A DNA stretch of 64,000 nt from the NCBI RefSeq assembly GCF_003344965.1, contig NZ_CP031194.1, positions 2,356,001 to 2,420,000 on the forward strand. The letters are read 5' to 3'. The notes under the pieces were generated by a model. That model searched no databases. It was not told the origin of the DNA and saw nothing but the letters and a program-made list of their open reading frames with translations. This DNA is from Streptomyces paludis. GTDB taxonomy: Bacteria; Actinomycetota; Actinomycetes; Streptomycetales; Streptomycetaceae. Positions within the stretch are counted from its first letter, which is position 1. The number at the start of each line of letters is the position of its first letter. The translations under genes were made by a program, and so were the position numbers. Shown piece after piece: positions 35,037 through 42,845 of this stretch.

Positions 35037-35795
35037 GTGGTGCTGAAGCCGGAGCCGACCGCGCCCTTCCACTCGGTGCGGTACGTCCTGCGCGTACTGG
35101 AGACCGTTTCCAAGTACGGCGGCGGCGTCACGGACACCCAGATCGCCCGCGAGAGCGGACTGCCGGCCGGTCATCTCGTCCCCCTGCTGTCGATGCTGCG
35201 CCGCGAGGGATACGTGGAGCGGGTCCCGGACGGCGCGTATGTGATCGGCGACTCGCTCGCGCTGCTCGGCTCGGGCGCCGACCGGAAGCAGGCGCTGGCC
35301 GCCCGGGTGCGGGACAGCCTCGACGAGCTGCGCGACACCGTGGGCGCGGCGGTCTACGTCAGCCGCTACATCGACGGGGAGATCCGGGTCACGGAGGTCT
35401 CCGACGGCCCGCTCACCCCCGCGGTCAACGAGTACGTGGACTTCCGCGCGACCGGCCACGCCAGCGCGATCGGCAAGTGCCTGCTGACCCAGCTGGACCA
35501 CCACGGCCGCAAGGACCATCTGGCCCGGCACCGGATCGCCCGGTTCACCTCGCGGACGATCACCAGCGAGCAGCTGCTGCTCTCCCGGCTGGACAGCCAG
35601 CCGGCGACCATGCCCGTACTGGACCTCCAGGAGTACGCGCTGGGCACGGTCTGCGCGGCGGTCCCGCTGACGGCGGGGGCCACGGTGGGCTGCCTCGCGC
35701 TCTCCCTCCCGCTGGACAACATGCACCGGCTGCGCGCGGCGGCGGAGACGCTGAACCGCAGCGCGGCCCCGATGGCGCTGGCCCTGACGATCTAG
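35037..35795 (+). CDS. IclR-family transcriptional regulator
   Basis: A 252-residue regulator: winged helix-turn-helix at about 10-70 (VRYVLRVLETVSKYGGGV, DTQIARESGLPAGHLVPLLS), then the IclR effector domain with FRATGHASAIGKCLL and GTVCAAVPLTAGATVGCLALS. The GTG at 35037 follows AGGGGGAA. It may control the dehydrogenase/amidase operon next to it, since a perfect palindrome lies in the gap. The same regulator type is widespread in Streptomyces. Confidence 0.88.
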   Translation: MVLKPEPTAPFHSVRYVLRVLETVSKYGGGVTDTQIARESGLPAGHLVPLLSMLRREGYVERVPDGAYVIGDSLALLGSGADRKQALAARVRDSLDELRDTVGAAVYVSRYIDGEIRVTEVSDGPLTPAVNEYVDFRATGHASAIGKCLLTQLDHHGRKDHLARHRIARFTSRTITSEQLLLSRLDSQPATMPVLDLQEYALGTVCAAVPLTAGATVGCLALSLPLDNMHRLRAAAETLNRSAAPMALALTI

Positions 35796-35897
35796 GACCT
35801 GCCCCCCTAGGACCGGGACCGGACCAGGACCGGGACGACGGCGTGGGTGCTGGTCCCGAGCACCCCGGAACAGCGGGTATTATTTTCGAGTCAGCAG

Positions 35898-35971
35898 GCG
35901 CCGCTAGCTCAGTTGGTTAGAGCAGCTGACTCTTAATCAGCGGGTCCGGGGTTCGAGTCCCTGGCGGCGCA
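35898..35971 (+). tRNA. tRNA-Lys (CTT), copy 2 of 3
   Basis: Identical in sequence to the copy at 25538, including the leading TCAGCAG. TATTAT at 35878-35883 is a good -10 element. Confidence 0.96.
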
Positions 35972-35979
35972 CCGACAGG

Positions 35980-36017
35980 GTGAGGCCCCTCGTGAGAACG
36001 AGGGGCCTCACTTTTTT
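35980..36017 (+). terminator. Rho-independent terminator after tRNA-Lys copy 2
   Basis: A perfect 14-base stem (35980-35993 with 35998-36011), tetraloop GAGA and a T6 tract: one of the few classical U-tract terminators in the window. It sits in front of the convergent phospholipase stop. Confidence 0.9.
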
Positions 36018-36033
36018 CCGTGCGGGGTCCCGA

Positions 36034-36513
36034 TTACGCCGCTGTCCCGTTCGCCGGGGAGACCCCGAAGATGTCGACCGCCTTGTAGTACGTCCACGCC
36101 GTGCTGGTGCACGAGACCTTCGTCGCGCCCGAGTACGCGGCGCACACCCGCTTCAGGTCCTCGTAGAAGGCCGAGTCGAGCCGGGCCTTGTTGGCGCTGA
36201 ACGTGCCGGCCGCCTTGTAGTTGCGGTAGCCGAAGTCATGGCGGGCGCAGGAGTTCTTGAAGGGGAAGCCGAAGGGGTTGTCGGGGGACTTCGAGCAGTA
36301 GTCGGTGGACCAGTCGAACCCGTACGCCGACCACGCGCCCGGGTTGGCCCGAGCGGCCGCCCAGGCGTTGTAACTGGCGGCGCTGGTCTGCGTCCAGGAG
36401 CTGAGCACCTGCGGCTTGTCGGCGGGGGCGGCATGGGCCTGAGTGCTGGTCAGCAGGACGGCGGGGAGCGCGAGTGCCGCGGATATGAGGGAGAGCGACA
36501 GGCTTCTGCGCAT
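36034..36513 (-). CDS. Secreted phospholipase A2
   Basis: A 159-residue precursor. A signal peptide (MRRSLSLSLISAALALPAVL, cleavage near AHA-AP) leaves a mature enzyme of about 125 residues, the size of the S. violaceoruber-type phospholipase A2. The catalytic helix is NSCARHDFGYRNYK with the His-Asp pair; DWSTDYCSKSPDNPFGFPF supplies the calcium site, and four Cys make two disulfides. It hydrolyses the sn-2 ester of phospholipids outside the cell. The ATG at 36513 is preceded by GGAGG seven bases upstream; the longer frame upstream is not coding. Confidence 0.93.
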   Translation of the reverse strand: MRRSLSLSLISAALALPAVLLTSTQAHAAPADKPQVLSSWTQTSAASYNAWAAARANPGAWSAYGFDWSTDYCSKSPDNPFGFPFKNSCARHDFGYRNYKAAGTFSANKARLDSAFYEDLKRVCAAYSGATKVSCTSTAWTYYKAVDIFGVSPANGTAA

Positions 36514-36783
36514 GACGGAAAACCTCCGGGCGGAAGTGGGGGGATGGGGACGCGAAGGGGGAATCCGGGTGGAACAGGGGAAAGATGGGGGAAATCTGGG
36601 GGAACTGTCGGGGATACGTCGCTCCCCGCCCGGGACGGCGCGGAGCGACCACAGCGCGAACCACACAGTCACCGCAAGGTTCTACGCGCGGTGACCGTCG
36701 TCGAAATGGTCCCCCACAATCCGGTGGGGGCAAACCCCTCCGACACCGAACTCCCCAATAAACATGGCTTGTTACCGACACAG
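36514..36783. other. Phospholipase upstream region with purine-rich tract
   Basis: No gene seen. Bases 36535-36605 are strikingly G-rich on the + strand with repeated runs of four or five G (GGGG-A-type repeats), able in principle to form quadruplexes in the transcript or template. The promoter of the phospholipase gene should be here. Confidence 0.4.
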
Positions 36784-36808
36784 GAGCCCCGGGGTTCACC
36801 CGGGGCTC
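36784..36808. terminator. Hairpin downstream of the SPFH gene
   Basis: GAGCCCCGGG (36784-36793) pairs with CCCGGGGCTC (36799-36808) over a 5-base loop. It would end the SPFH transcript coming from the other strand. Confidence 0.6.
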
Positions 36809-36846
36809 ACTCGTGGTTCACGCCATTGCGCGCGGCCCGGGGAGCG

Positions 36847-36898
36847 GCGCCCCGCCCGGCACCCCGCCCGGAGCCCCACCCGGCGCCCCGCCCGGACC
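36847..36898. repeat. GC-rich tandem repeat of about 12 bases
   Basis: Four imperfect copies of GCCCCGCCCGGC-type units immediately after the SPFH stop codon. No function is evident. Confidence 0.5.
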
Positions 36899-36903
36899 CG
36901 GTC

Positions 36904-38433
36904 TCACAGCCGCTCGCCGCCCCCCTGACGGCCCGTGTAGAACGCGACGGTGAGGTCCTTGACCAGCGCCTTGCGCTCGTAGTCGTCCAGTTCGACCAGC
37001 CCGCGCGAAGTCAGCCTGCCGACCGTGTCGTCCACCGCGTCCACCACCGAGGTCAGCACGCTGTCCCGGTGCTGGGCGTCGATCGCCGCGATCCGGCTGC
37101 GCTGCATGGCCGCGGCGATCTCCGGGGCGTACTCGATCCGGGTCGGCTGCGCGGAGAAGACGTCGATCCCCACCGGCAGGCACTCCGCCGACAGCAGCCG
37201 CGTCAGCGCGTCACCCACCGCCTCGGCGTCGCGCAGGGTCGGCGCCTCGTCGTGGAACGCGTCGGCGGGCAGCTGCGAGAGGACCCGCGCCATCGCCGCC
37301 TCCACCTGCTCCCGCAGATACTCCTCGTGGTCCTGGACGCCGAGGGCCGCGCGTACGGTGTCCCCGACCCGCCAGATCACCAGCACGACGACGCGCAGCG
37401 CGGTGCCGTTCGAGTCGACCGCAGGCATCGGCTCGCTGCGCCAGTGCCGCAGCCGTACGTCCACGCCCCGGCGCAGCAGCAGGGGGCTCATCCAGAGCAG
37501 TCCCGTACGGCGCACGCTCCCCCGGTAGTCGCCGAAGAGCGTCAGCACCCACGCCTGGCCGACCCGGCCGCGGCCCAGTCCGCCGAAGGCGAGGAGCGCG
37601 ACGGTCAGACCGACCGCGAGCAGCACCCAGAGCCCGGCCCCGACGCCCGGCCCGTGGTACGGGCGCGACGGCAGCCGGAGCGCGCCGCTCACCCCCGCCG
37701 GCAGCGCCCCCGCCCACCACACCGCTGCCGCGCACCCGAGCAGCGCGGCGGTCCCGGTGAGGACGGCGGCCCAGCCGGGGAGCGCCGGCCCCGGCCGCTC
37801 GGCCAGCCTGGGATCGCAGGGCGGCGCGGCGCGCGGCGGCCGGACGGGGGCCGGCGCGGGCGCCCGTACCCACTCCCGCACCCGGGGCTGCTCGCCGGTG
37901 CCCCGGCGCCGTCCGATGACGGTGGACCGGGCGGGGCCGCCGGCCGCTTCGAGGGCGTCGGCCTCGTCACGGAAGAGAAGATGGACGGGGATCTCCTGGG
38001 TGGCCTCCCCCACGATGAGCGGGTTCCAGCGGGGCAGCTGACCGCTGTTGACGCGTCCGTCGCCGTTCGCCGGACCGAAGGACGCGGCGGATACGGCGGG
38101 GGCGGCGATCACCGCAGGTACGTCGGGAATGGATGCGGGGACGGTGACCGTCGAAGGAACAGCGGGCCCGGCCTCCACCACGGCCTCGGTCTCCGGTTCG
38201 GGCTCGCGTTCGGATTCGCGTTCATATGCGCGTTCCGGCTCGCGTTCGCGTTCGACGACCGGCTCGGGCGGCGCCTCGGCCGGCTCCACCGGGTGCGTCG
38301 GCTCCGCCACCTCCGCCGCCGGATCCCGCACCAGCACTCCGTACCCGGCGTCCGCCGGGGACGACTCGGGCCGTACGACGAACACGCCCCGCAGGTCGGG
38401 CACGTCGTCGTTCGATTGCGAGGTCGTCGTCAT
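36904..38433 (-). CDS. SPFH/prohibitin-like membrane protein
   Basis: A 509-residue protein. The first 230 residues are disordered, Glu/Pro/Ala-rich, with a PV-rich patch. Two membrane helices follow (LPGWAAVLTGTAALLGCAAAVWW and GLWVLLAVGLTVALLAFGGLG), then a band-7/SPFH domain (about 315-500) with ALRVVVLVIWRVGDTVRAAL and IDVFSAQPTRIEY. SPFH proteins form membrane microdomain scaffolds. ATG at 38433 is chosen because GGAGG lies eight bases upstream; an ATG at 38451 overlapping the upstream stop is also possible. It is cotranscribed with the cell-wall hydrolase gene. Confidence 0.82.
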   Translation of the reverse strand: MTTTSQSNDDVPDLRGVFVVRPESSPADAGYGVLVRDPAAEVAEPTHPVEPAEAPPEPVVEREREPERAYERESEREPEPETEAVVEAGPAVPSTVTVPASIPDVPAVIAAPAVSAASFGPANGDGRVNSGQLPRWNPLIVGEATQEIPVHLLFRDEADALEAAGGPARSTVIGRRRGTGEQPRVREWVRAPAPAPVRPPRAAPPCDPRLAERPGPALPGWAAVLTGTAALLGCAAAVWWAGALPAGVSGALRLPSRPYHGPGVGAGLWVLLAVGLTVALLAFGGLGRGRVGQAWVLTLFGDYRGSVRRTGLLWMSPLLLRRGVDVRLRHWRSEPMPAVDSNGTALRVVVLVIWRVGDTVRAALGVQDHEEYLREQVEAAMARVLSQLPADAFHDEAPTLRDAEAVGDALTRLLSAECLPVGIDVFSAQPTRIEYAPEIAAAMQRSRIAAIDAQHRDSVLTSVVDAVDDTVGRLTSRGLVELDDYERKALVKDLTVAFYTGRQGGGERL

Positions 38434-38447
38434 CCTTCTTGCCTCCG

Positions 38448-40004
38448 TCATGCGAAGAGTCGCCGCCAGGTCTGCGGGCCGGGGTAGCCGTCGGCCTCCG
38501 CGCCGCGCCAGCCCTGCGCGCGTTGGAACGCCTCGACATTGCGCCGGTCCGCCTCGGTCCATCGCGTTCCCGGGCCCGAGACGTAGTGCTTGCCGAAGCC
38601 CTTGCGCACGAGCTGCCGGCCGAGTTCGGCGACGTACGCGCTGGAGCGGCCCGGCCGGAAGTGCCCGGCGCCGGGAAACGCCGACGCCTTCGCCCCGGCG
38701 CTCACCTGCGTACCCCTGCCGCCCTGCGCGCCGGGACCAGCACCGGCACCGCCCGCGAGTCCGGCTCCCGCTCCCGGTCCGGCCGCAGGTGCTGCGCCCG
38801 CGCCCGCCGGCGGGATGTCCTTGCCCAGCCCCTTCACCAGATACCGCCAGGTCTCCGGGCCCGGCAGCCCGTCCGCCTCCGCGCCGCGCCAGCCCTGCGC
38901 GAGCTGGAACGCCTGGGTGGCCCGCCGGTCCGCCTCGCCCCAGCTCGGCCCGGGGCCCTGGGTGTAGAAGCGCCGGCCGCCGCGCTCGACCAGCATCTGG
39001 CCGAGCTGTGTGACGTACTTGTTGTGCGCGCCGGGACCGAAGGCCGACGCCCCCGGATACGTGGCCGACGCGCCGGTGCTGGTCGGCTTGCCGGCGCCGG
39101 TCCCCGTACCCGTACCGGTGTCCGGGCCCTTGCCGTCGGTGTCGTCCGTCACCCCCTTGTAGCGGTACGGCACGTAGCGGCTGGAGTTGCTCCAGTACGC
39201 CATGGGCGTGGCCTGCGCGCGGGTGTACGGCTTGGTCTGCTCGTAGGCGACGTACGACGCGTGCGTGTAGTCGGTCCAGCCGCCGAAGATCGTGACGTGG
39301 GAGCCCTTGTTGGGGTCGGCGGGGTTGTGGAAGAGCAGCATGTCGCCGGGCTGGAGTTCCTCGCGGTCGATTTTCACCCCGTACTCCGCGAGGCTGCCCG
39401 TCCATTCGTTGCTCCCGAGGTTCCAGGCCATCGAGACATAGCCGGAGCAGTCCTGGCGGTACCCGTCCGACCAGTACTTCTCCATGCTGTACGGCACCTG
39501 CGCGTCCACCCACCGCTTGGCCCGGTTGATGATGTCGGCGCGGGTGGACTTACGGAGCTGCCCCGAAGGCGAGCTGGAGCCGGGGCCCGGCAGCGGGCGG
39601 CCGTGGAGGGGGCCGCTGCCGCCCTGCGGGGTGTCCGGGTCGGGAGCGGCGGGCAGCGCCACCGCGTCGATCCGGTCGGCGATGTCCGGCAGGCCCACCG
39701 TGTCGATCCGGTCGGCCGTGTCCGGCAGCCCCACCGCGTCGAGCTGGGACAGGCCCGCCGGTGTCCCCGTCGGCGTCCCCGCCGGAAGGCCGGCCGCCTG
39801 CGCCGCGTGGGCACCGGCCCCCGGCGTGCCGAACGCGACCCCGGCGGCGGTCGCCAGGACGAGCGCCCTGCGCACGCCGTGCGCGGCCGGGTGACCGCCC
39901 GCGCGCACCGGCAGCCCTCTGGCCAGATCCCGACGGCGCTCCGCGCACCCCGCGCAGGCGCAGTCGAGAGCGGGCTCGTACTCCTCGAAGACCGGGACGG
40001 TCAT
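38448..40004 (-). CDS. NlpC/P60-type peptidoglycan hydrolase with two PG-binding domains
   Basis: A 518-residue protein. A hydrophobic segment near residues 45-65 is a non-cleaved or late signal, preceded by a Cys-rich cytoplasmic start (CACAGCAERRRD), so it may be anchored. A duplicated GLPDxADRID motif follows (three partial copies at about 92-118). The catalytic domain (about 150-290) shows Cys in GYRQDCSGYVSMAW and His in GSHVTIFGG. Two homologous PG-binding domains end it (AFGPGAHNKYVTQLGQ..., AGHFRPGRSSAYVAELGR...). It probably cuts peptide bonds in the wall. The SPFH gene starts right after it. Confidence 0.82.
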   Translation of the reverse strand: MTVPVFEEYEPALDCACAGCAERRRDLARGLPVRAGGHPAAHGVRRALVLATAAGVAFGTPGAGAHAAQAAGLPAGTPTGTPAGLSQLDAVGLPDTADRIDTVGLPDIADRIDAVALPAAPDPDTPQGGSGPLHGRPLPGPGSSSPSGQLRKSTRADIINRAKRWVDAQVPYSMEKYWSDGYRQDCSGYVSMAWNLGSNEWTGSLAEYGVKIDREELQPGDMLLFHNPADPNKGSHVTIFGGWTDYTHASYVAYEQTKPYTRAQATPMAYWSNSSRYVPYRYKGVTDDTDGKGPDTGTGTGTGAGKPTSTGASATYPGASAFGPGAHNKYVTQLGQMLVERGGRRFYTQGPGPSWGEADRRATQAFQLAQGWRGAEADGLPGPETWRYLVKGLGKDIPPAGAGAAPAAGPGAGAGLAGGAGAGPGAQGGRGTQVSAGAKASAFPGAGHFRPGRSSAYVAELGRQLVRKGFGKHYVSGPGTRWTEADRRNVEAFQRAQGWRGAEADGYPGPQTWRRLFA

Positions 40005-40187
40005 GCGATCCCCTCCACACTCATCAAGATCTTTGGGCGCGATGGCACGGGCGTCAGTGTCTCAACTGTCCAGACAATTCGCATTTTGACGGATCAAAGG
40101 TAAGAAAAGACAATCCGACAGGCCGCAACACCCATCAAATGGTCGGAGCCATCTACCGCGATCGGGTAGAGTTCTCCAGGTCAGCAG

Positions 40188-40261
40188 GCGCCGCTAGCTC
40201 AGTTGGTTAGAGCAGCTGACTCTTAATCAGCGGGTCCGGGGTTCGAGTCCCTGGCGGCGCA
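40188..40261 (+). tRNA. tRNA-Lys (CTT), copy 3 of 3
   Basis: Sequence identical to the copies at 25538 and 35898. TAGAGT at 40167-40172 is the likely -10 element, again 21 bases upstream. Confidence 0.96.
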
Positions 40262-40271
40262 CGCACAGCGA

Positions 40272-40300
40272 AAGCCCCCTCACCTCACGTGAGGGGGCTT
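40272..40300 (+). terminator. Terminator after tRNA-Lys copy 3
   Basis: A 12-base stem (40272-40283 with 40289-40300) with a 5-base loop and further partial pairing outside it. Confidence 0.85.
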
Positions 40301-40856
40301 CGCGCATTCCTTCGACGCCGGGCCGGCCATCACCGCACACCCCGGCACCCAGGGGCACTCCACGACACCGGAGCGTCCCCACCGGGAAGCTTTACGACAT
40401 CCACGGCATACCGCCCCACACCGCTTCGCGCGTTTGAAACCCGTGAGGCGTGGCGCATGGTCGCCACGACATCCATCACACATGCGTCACACCAGGCGCT
40501 CAAATCGCCCAAATGACCGACATTCGGCCTTTTTCTTCCTTGCGATCACGCCGGGGGTCGGACAACCTATCCTGAACTCATTGACTCCAATGGGTTATGC
40601 GGTCCGAACAGTTCCGAACAGTTGGACAGGGCACGAGGAGACGTTCCGGCGGCGAGGCCCGCCGGGGCAGGGGGACCTCCGTGCCACGCGTGGCCGCCGT
40701 CACAGGTCCGTATGCAACCGGACGGCCGCTGTTTCCTGTCCACTCCGGACAGGGGACGCAATGGACGCGTCCGGAGCGACGGTCGAGGGCGACCGGCCCG
40801 GACGGACGAACCGATCGACCAGACACGCAGCGAAGTGCGTGCGGGGGGATGGACTC
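40301..40856. other. Upstream region of cslA
   Basis: About 560 bases without a convincing gene. The TATCCT at about 40567-40572 is a possible -10 element, giving a leader of nearly 280 bases before the cslA ATG. The leader is GC-rich with several potential stems; I recognise no known riboswitch in it. Confidence 0.4.
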
Positions 40857-42845
40857 ATGGCGTCGACGCCGGACGGCGACCCGCAGGACAACGACGTTTC
40901 ACGGACCACTCAGCTCCGGCTTCCCCCGCAGCTCAGAAGGGGCGGAGCGAGAGCGCGGCAGAAGAAGGCCGAGCTGCCCCGGTACGACTACGAGCACTAC
41001 AGCCGGCTCGCGGGACCGCTGACGCGCCCCGACCCGTCGAAGCCGTACCGCGTGCAGTACCGCTCGCTCCTCTCCCAGGAGCCGCACCGCGTACGGGCGG
41101 CGCTGCTGCTCGGCGCCGCGCCGCTGCTCTCGCTCGGGCTCTTCGTCTGGCTGATGCAGCCGCAGCACTGGACCGAGCGCGACCCCAACCTCCAGAACGA
41201 CACCCTGCTCGTCCTGGACATCGTCATGCTCGTCTCGATCGGTCTGATCGAGCTGTTCCGGACGATGAACGTGCTGTCGAACGCGCACGCGACGCTGGTG
41301 GCCCGCGACCCGATCCCCGTCATCCCCGAGCCCGACACCCGGGTGGCCTTCCTCACCTCCTTCGTCCCGGGCAAGGAGCCCCTGGAGATGGTGACGAAGA
41401 CGCTGGAGGCCGCGGTCAAGATCCGGCACCGCGGGCTGATGCACGTCTGGCTGCTGGACGAGGGCGACGACCCGGCCGTCAAGGAGGTCTGCGCCCGGCT
41501 CGGCGTCCACCACTTCTCCCGCAAGGGCATCGCGAAGTGGAACATGGCCAAGGGCCCGCACCGCGCCAAAACCAAGCACGGCAACTACAACGCCTGGCTC
41601 GACGCGCACGGTGACCACTACGACTACTTCGCCTCCGTGGACACCGACCACATCCCGATGCCCAACTATCTGGAGCGGATGCTCGGTTACTTCCGCGACC
41701 CGGACATCGGCTTCGTCATCGGCCCGCAGGTCTACGGCAACTACGACTCGTTCGTCACGAAGGCCGCCGAGTCGCAGCAGTTCCTCTTCCACGCGCTGAT
41801 CCAGCGCGCGGGCAACCGCTACGGCGCGCCCATGTTCGTCGGTACGAGCAACGCCGTCCGGATCAAGGCGCTCAAGCAGATCGGCGGGCTGTACGACTCG
41901 ATCACCGAGGACATGGCCACCGGTTTCGAGATCCACCGCCACAAGAACCCGGCCACCGGCCGCAAGTGGCGCTCCGTCTACACCCCGGACGTGCTGGCCG
42001 TCGGCGAGGGCCCCAGCGCCTGGACGGACTTCTTCACCCAGCAGCTGCGCTGGTCGCGCGGTACGTACGACACGATCCTCCGGCAGTACTGGCGCGGCTT
42101 CACCACGCTCCCGCCGGGCAAGCTCTTCAACTACACGATGATGATCATCTTCTACCCGATGTCCGCCCTCAACTGGATCCTGGCCGCGCTGAGCTGCGCG
42201 CTGTTCCTGGGCATGGGCGCCTCGGGTGTGCAGATCGACCCGACGATCTGGATGATGCTGTACGGGAACGCCTCCGCCCTCCAGATCGGCCTCTACATCT
42301 GGAACCGCCGCCACAACGTCTCGCCGCACGAGCCCGAGGGCTCCGGCGGGCTGGCGGGGATGGCGATGTCCGCAATGTCAGCGCCGCTCTACGCCCGGTC
42401 GCTGATGGACGCCGTACTGAACCGCAAGAGCAAGTTCGTGGTGACGCCGAAGGGCGACTCGTCCAGCCCGGACACGCTCTCCGGCACGTTCCGGATCCAT
42501 CTCTTCTTCATCGTGATCTTCGGCGGGTCGATCGTCGCGTCGTTCTTCAACGGGCACTCCCACCCGGCGATGGTCATCTGGGCCTCGCTCGCGATGCTGA
42601 TCACGGCGGCGCCGATCATCGTGTGGCGGCTCGGTATGCGCGAGGAGAAGAAGAAGCGGCGGCGGGCGCGGTCTCCGCGGCACCAGGGGCCGCCTCAGGG
42701 CACGCCCGGCGGGCCACCGGCGGGCGGACCCCTCCCGCACACCGCGCCCCTCCCGGTCACCCACGACCAGACACAAGCACAGACATCAGCACCGACGTCG
42801 GCACCGACGTCCGCACAGATTTCCCTTGGGGGACGTAAGAAATGA
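40857..42845 (+). CDS. cslA: Cellulose-synthase-like glycosyltransferase CslA
   Basis: A 662-residue family-2 processive glycosyltransferase of the membrane that makes a beta-glucan at hyphal tips. Two helices come first (AALLLGAAPLLSLGLFVWLM, TLLVLDIVMLVSIGLIELF), then the catalytic domain with LLDEGDDP, SVDTDHIPMP, SITEDMATG and the QQLRW product-binding motif, then further helices. The carboxy tail is Pro/Thr/Ser-rich. The ATG at 40857 follows GGGGGGA. It overlaps glxA by four bases (ATGA), as in the known cslA-glxA pair, so they form a translational unit. Confidence 0.95.
   Translation: MASTPDGDPQDNDVSRTTQLRLPPQLRRGGARARQKKAELPRYDYEHYSRLAGPLTRPDPSKPYRVQYRSLLSQEPHRVRAALLLGAAPLLSLGLFVWLMQPQHWTERDPNLQNDTLLVLDIVMLVSIGLIELFRTMNVLSNAHATLVARDPIPVIPEPDTRVAFLTSFVPGKEPLEMVTKTLEAAVKIRHRGLMHVWLLDEGDDPAVKEVCARLGVHHFSRKGIAKWNMAKGPHRAKTKHGNYNAWLDAHGDHYDYFASVDTDHIPMPNYLERMLGYFRDPDIGFVIGPQVYGNYDSFVTKAAESQQFLFHALIQRAGNRYGAPMFVGTSNAVRIKALKQIGGLYDSITEDMATGFEIHRHKNPATGRKWRSVYTPDVLAVGEGPSAWTDFFTQQLRWSRGTYDTILRQYWRGFTTLPPGKLFNYTMMIIFYPMSALNWILAALSCALFLGMGASGVQIDPTIWMMLYGNASALQIGLYIWNRRHNVSPHEPEGSGGLAGMAMSAMSAPLYARSLMDAVLNRKSKFVVTPKGDSSSPDTLSGTFRIHLFFIVIFGGSIVASFFNGHSHPAMVIWASLAMLITAAPIIVWRLGMREEKKKRRRARSPRHQGPPQGTPGGPPAGGPLPHTAPLPVTHDQTQAQTSAPTSAPTSAQISLGGRKK

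Noticed and set aside
40434..40856. 141-codon extension at the front of cslA
   Set aside because: The translation is unlike CslA proteins, and a strong GGGGGGA ribosome site precedes the ATG at 40857.
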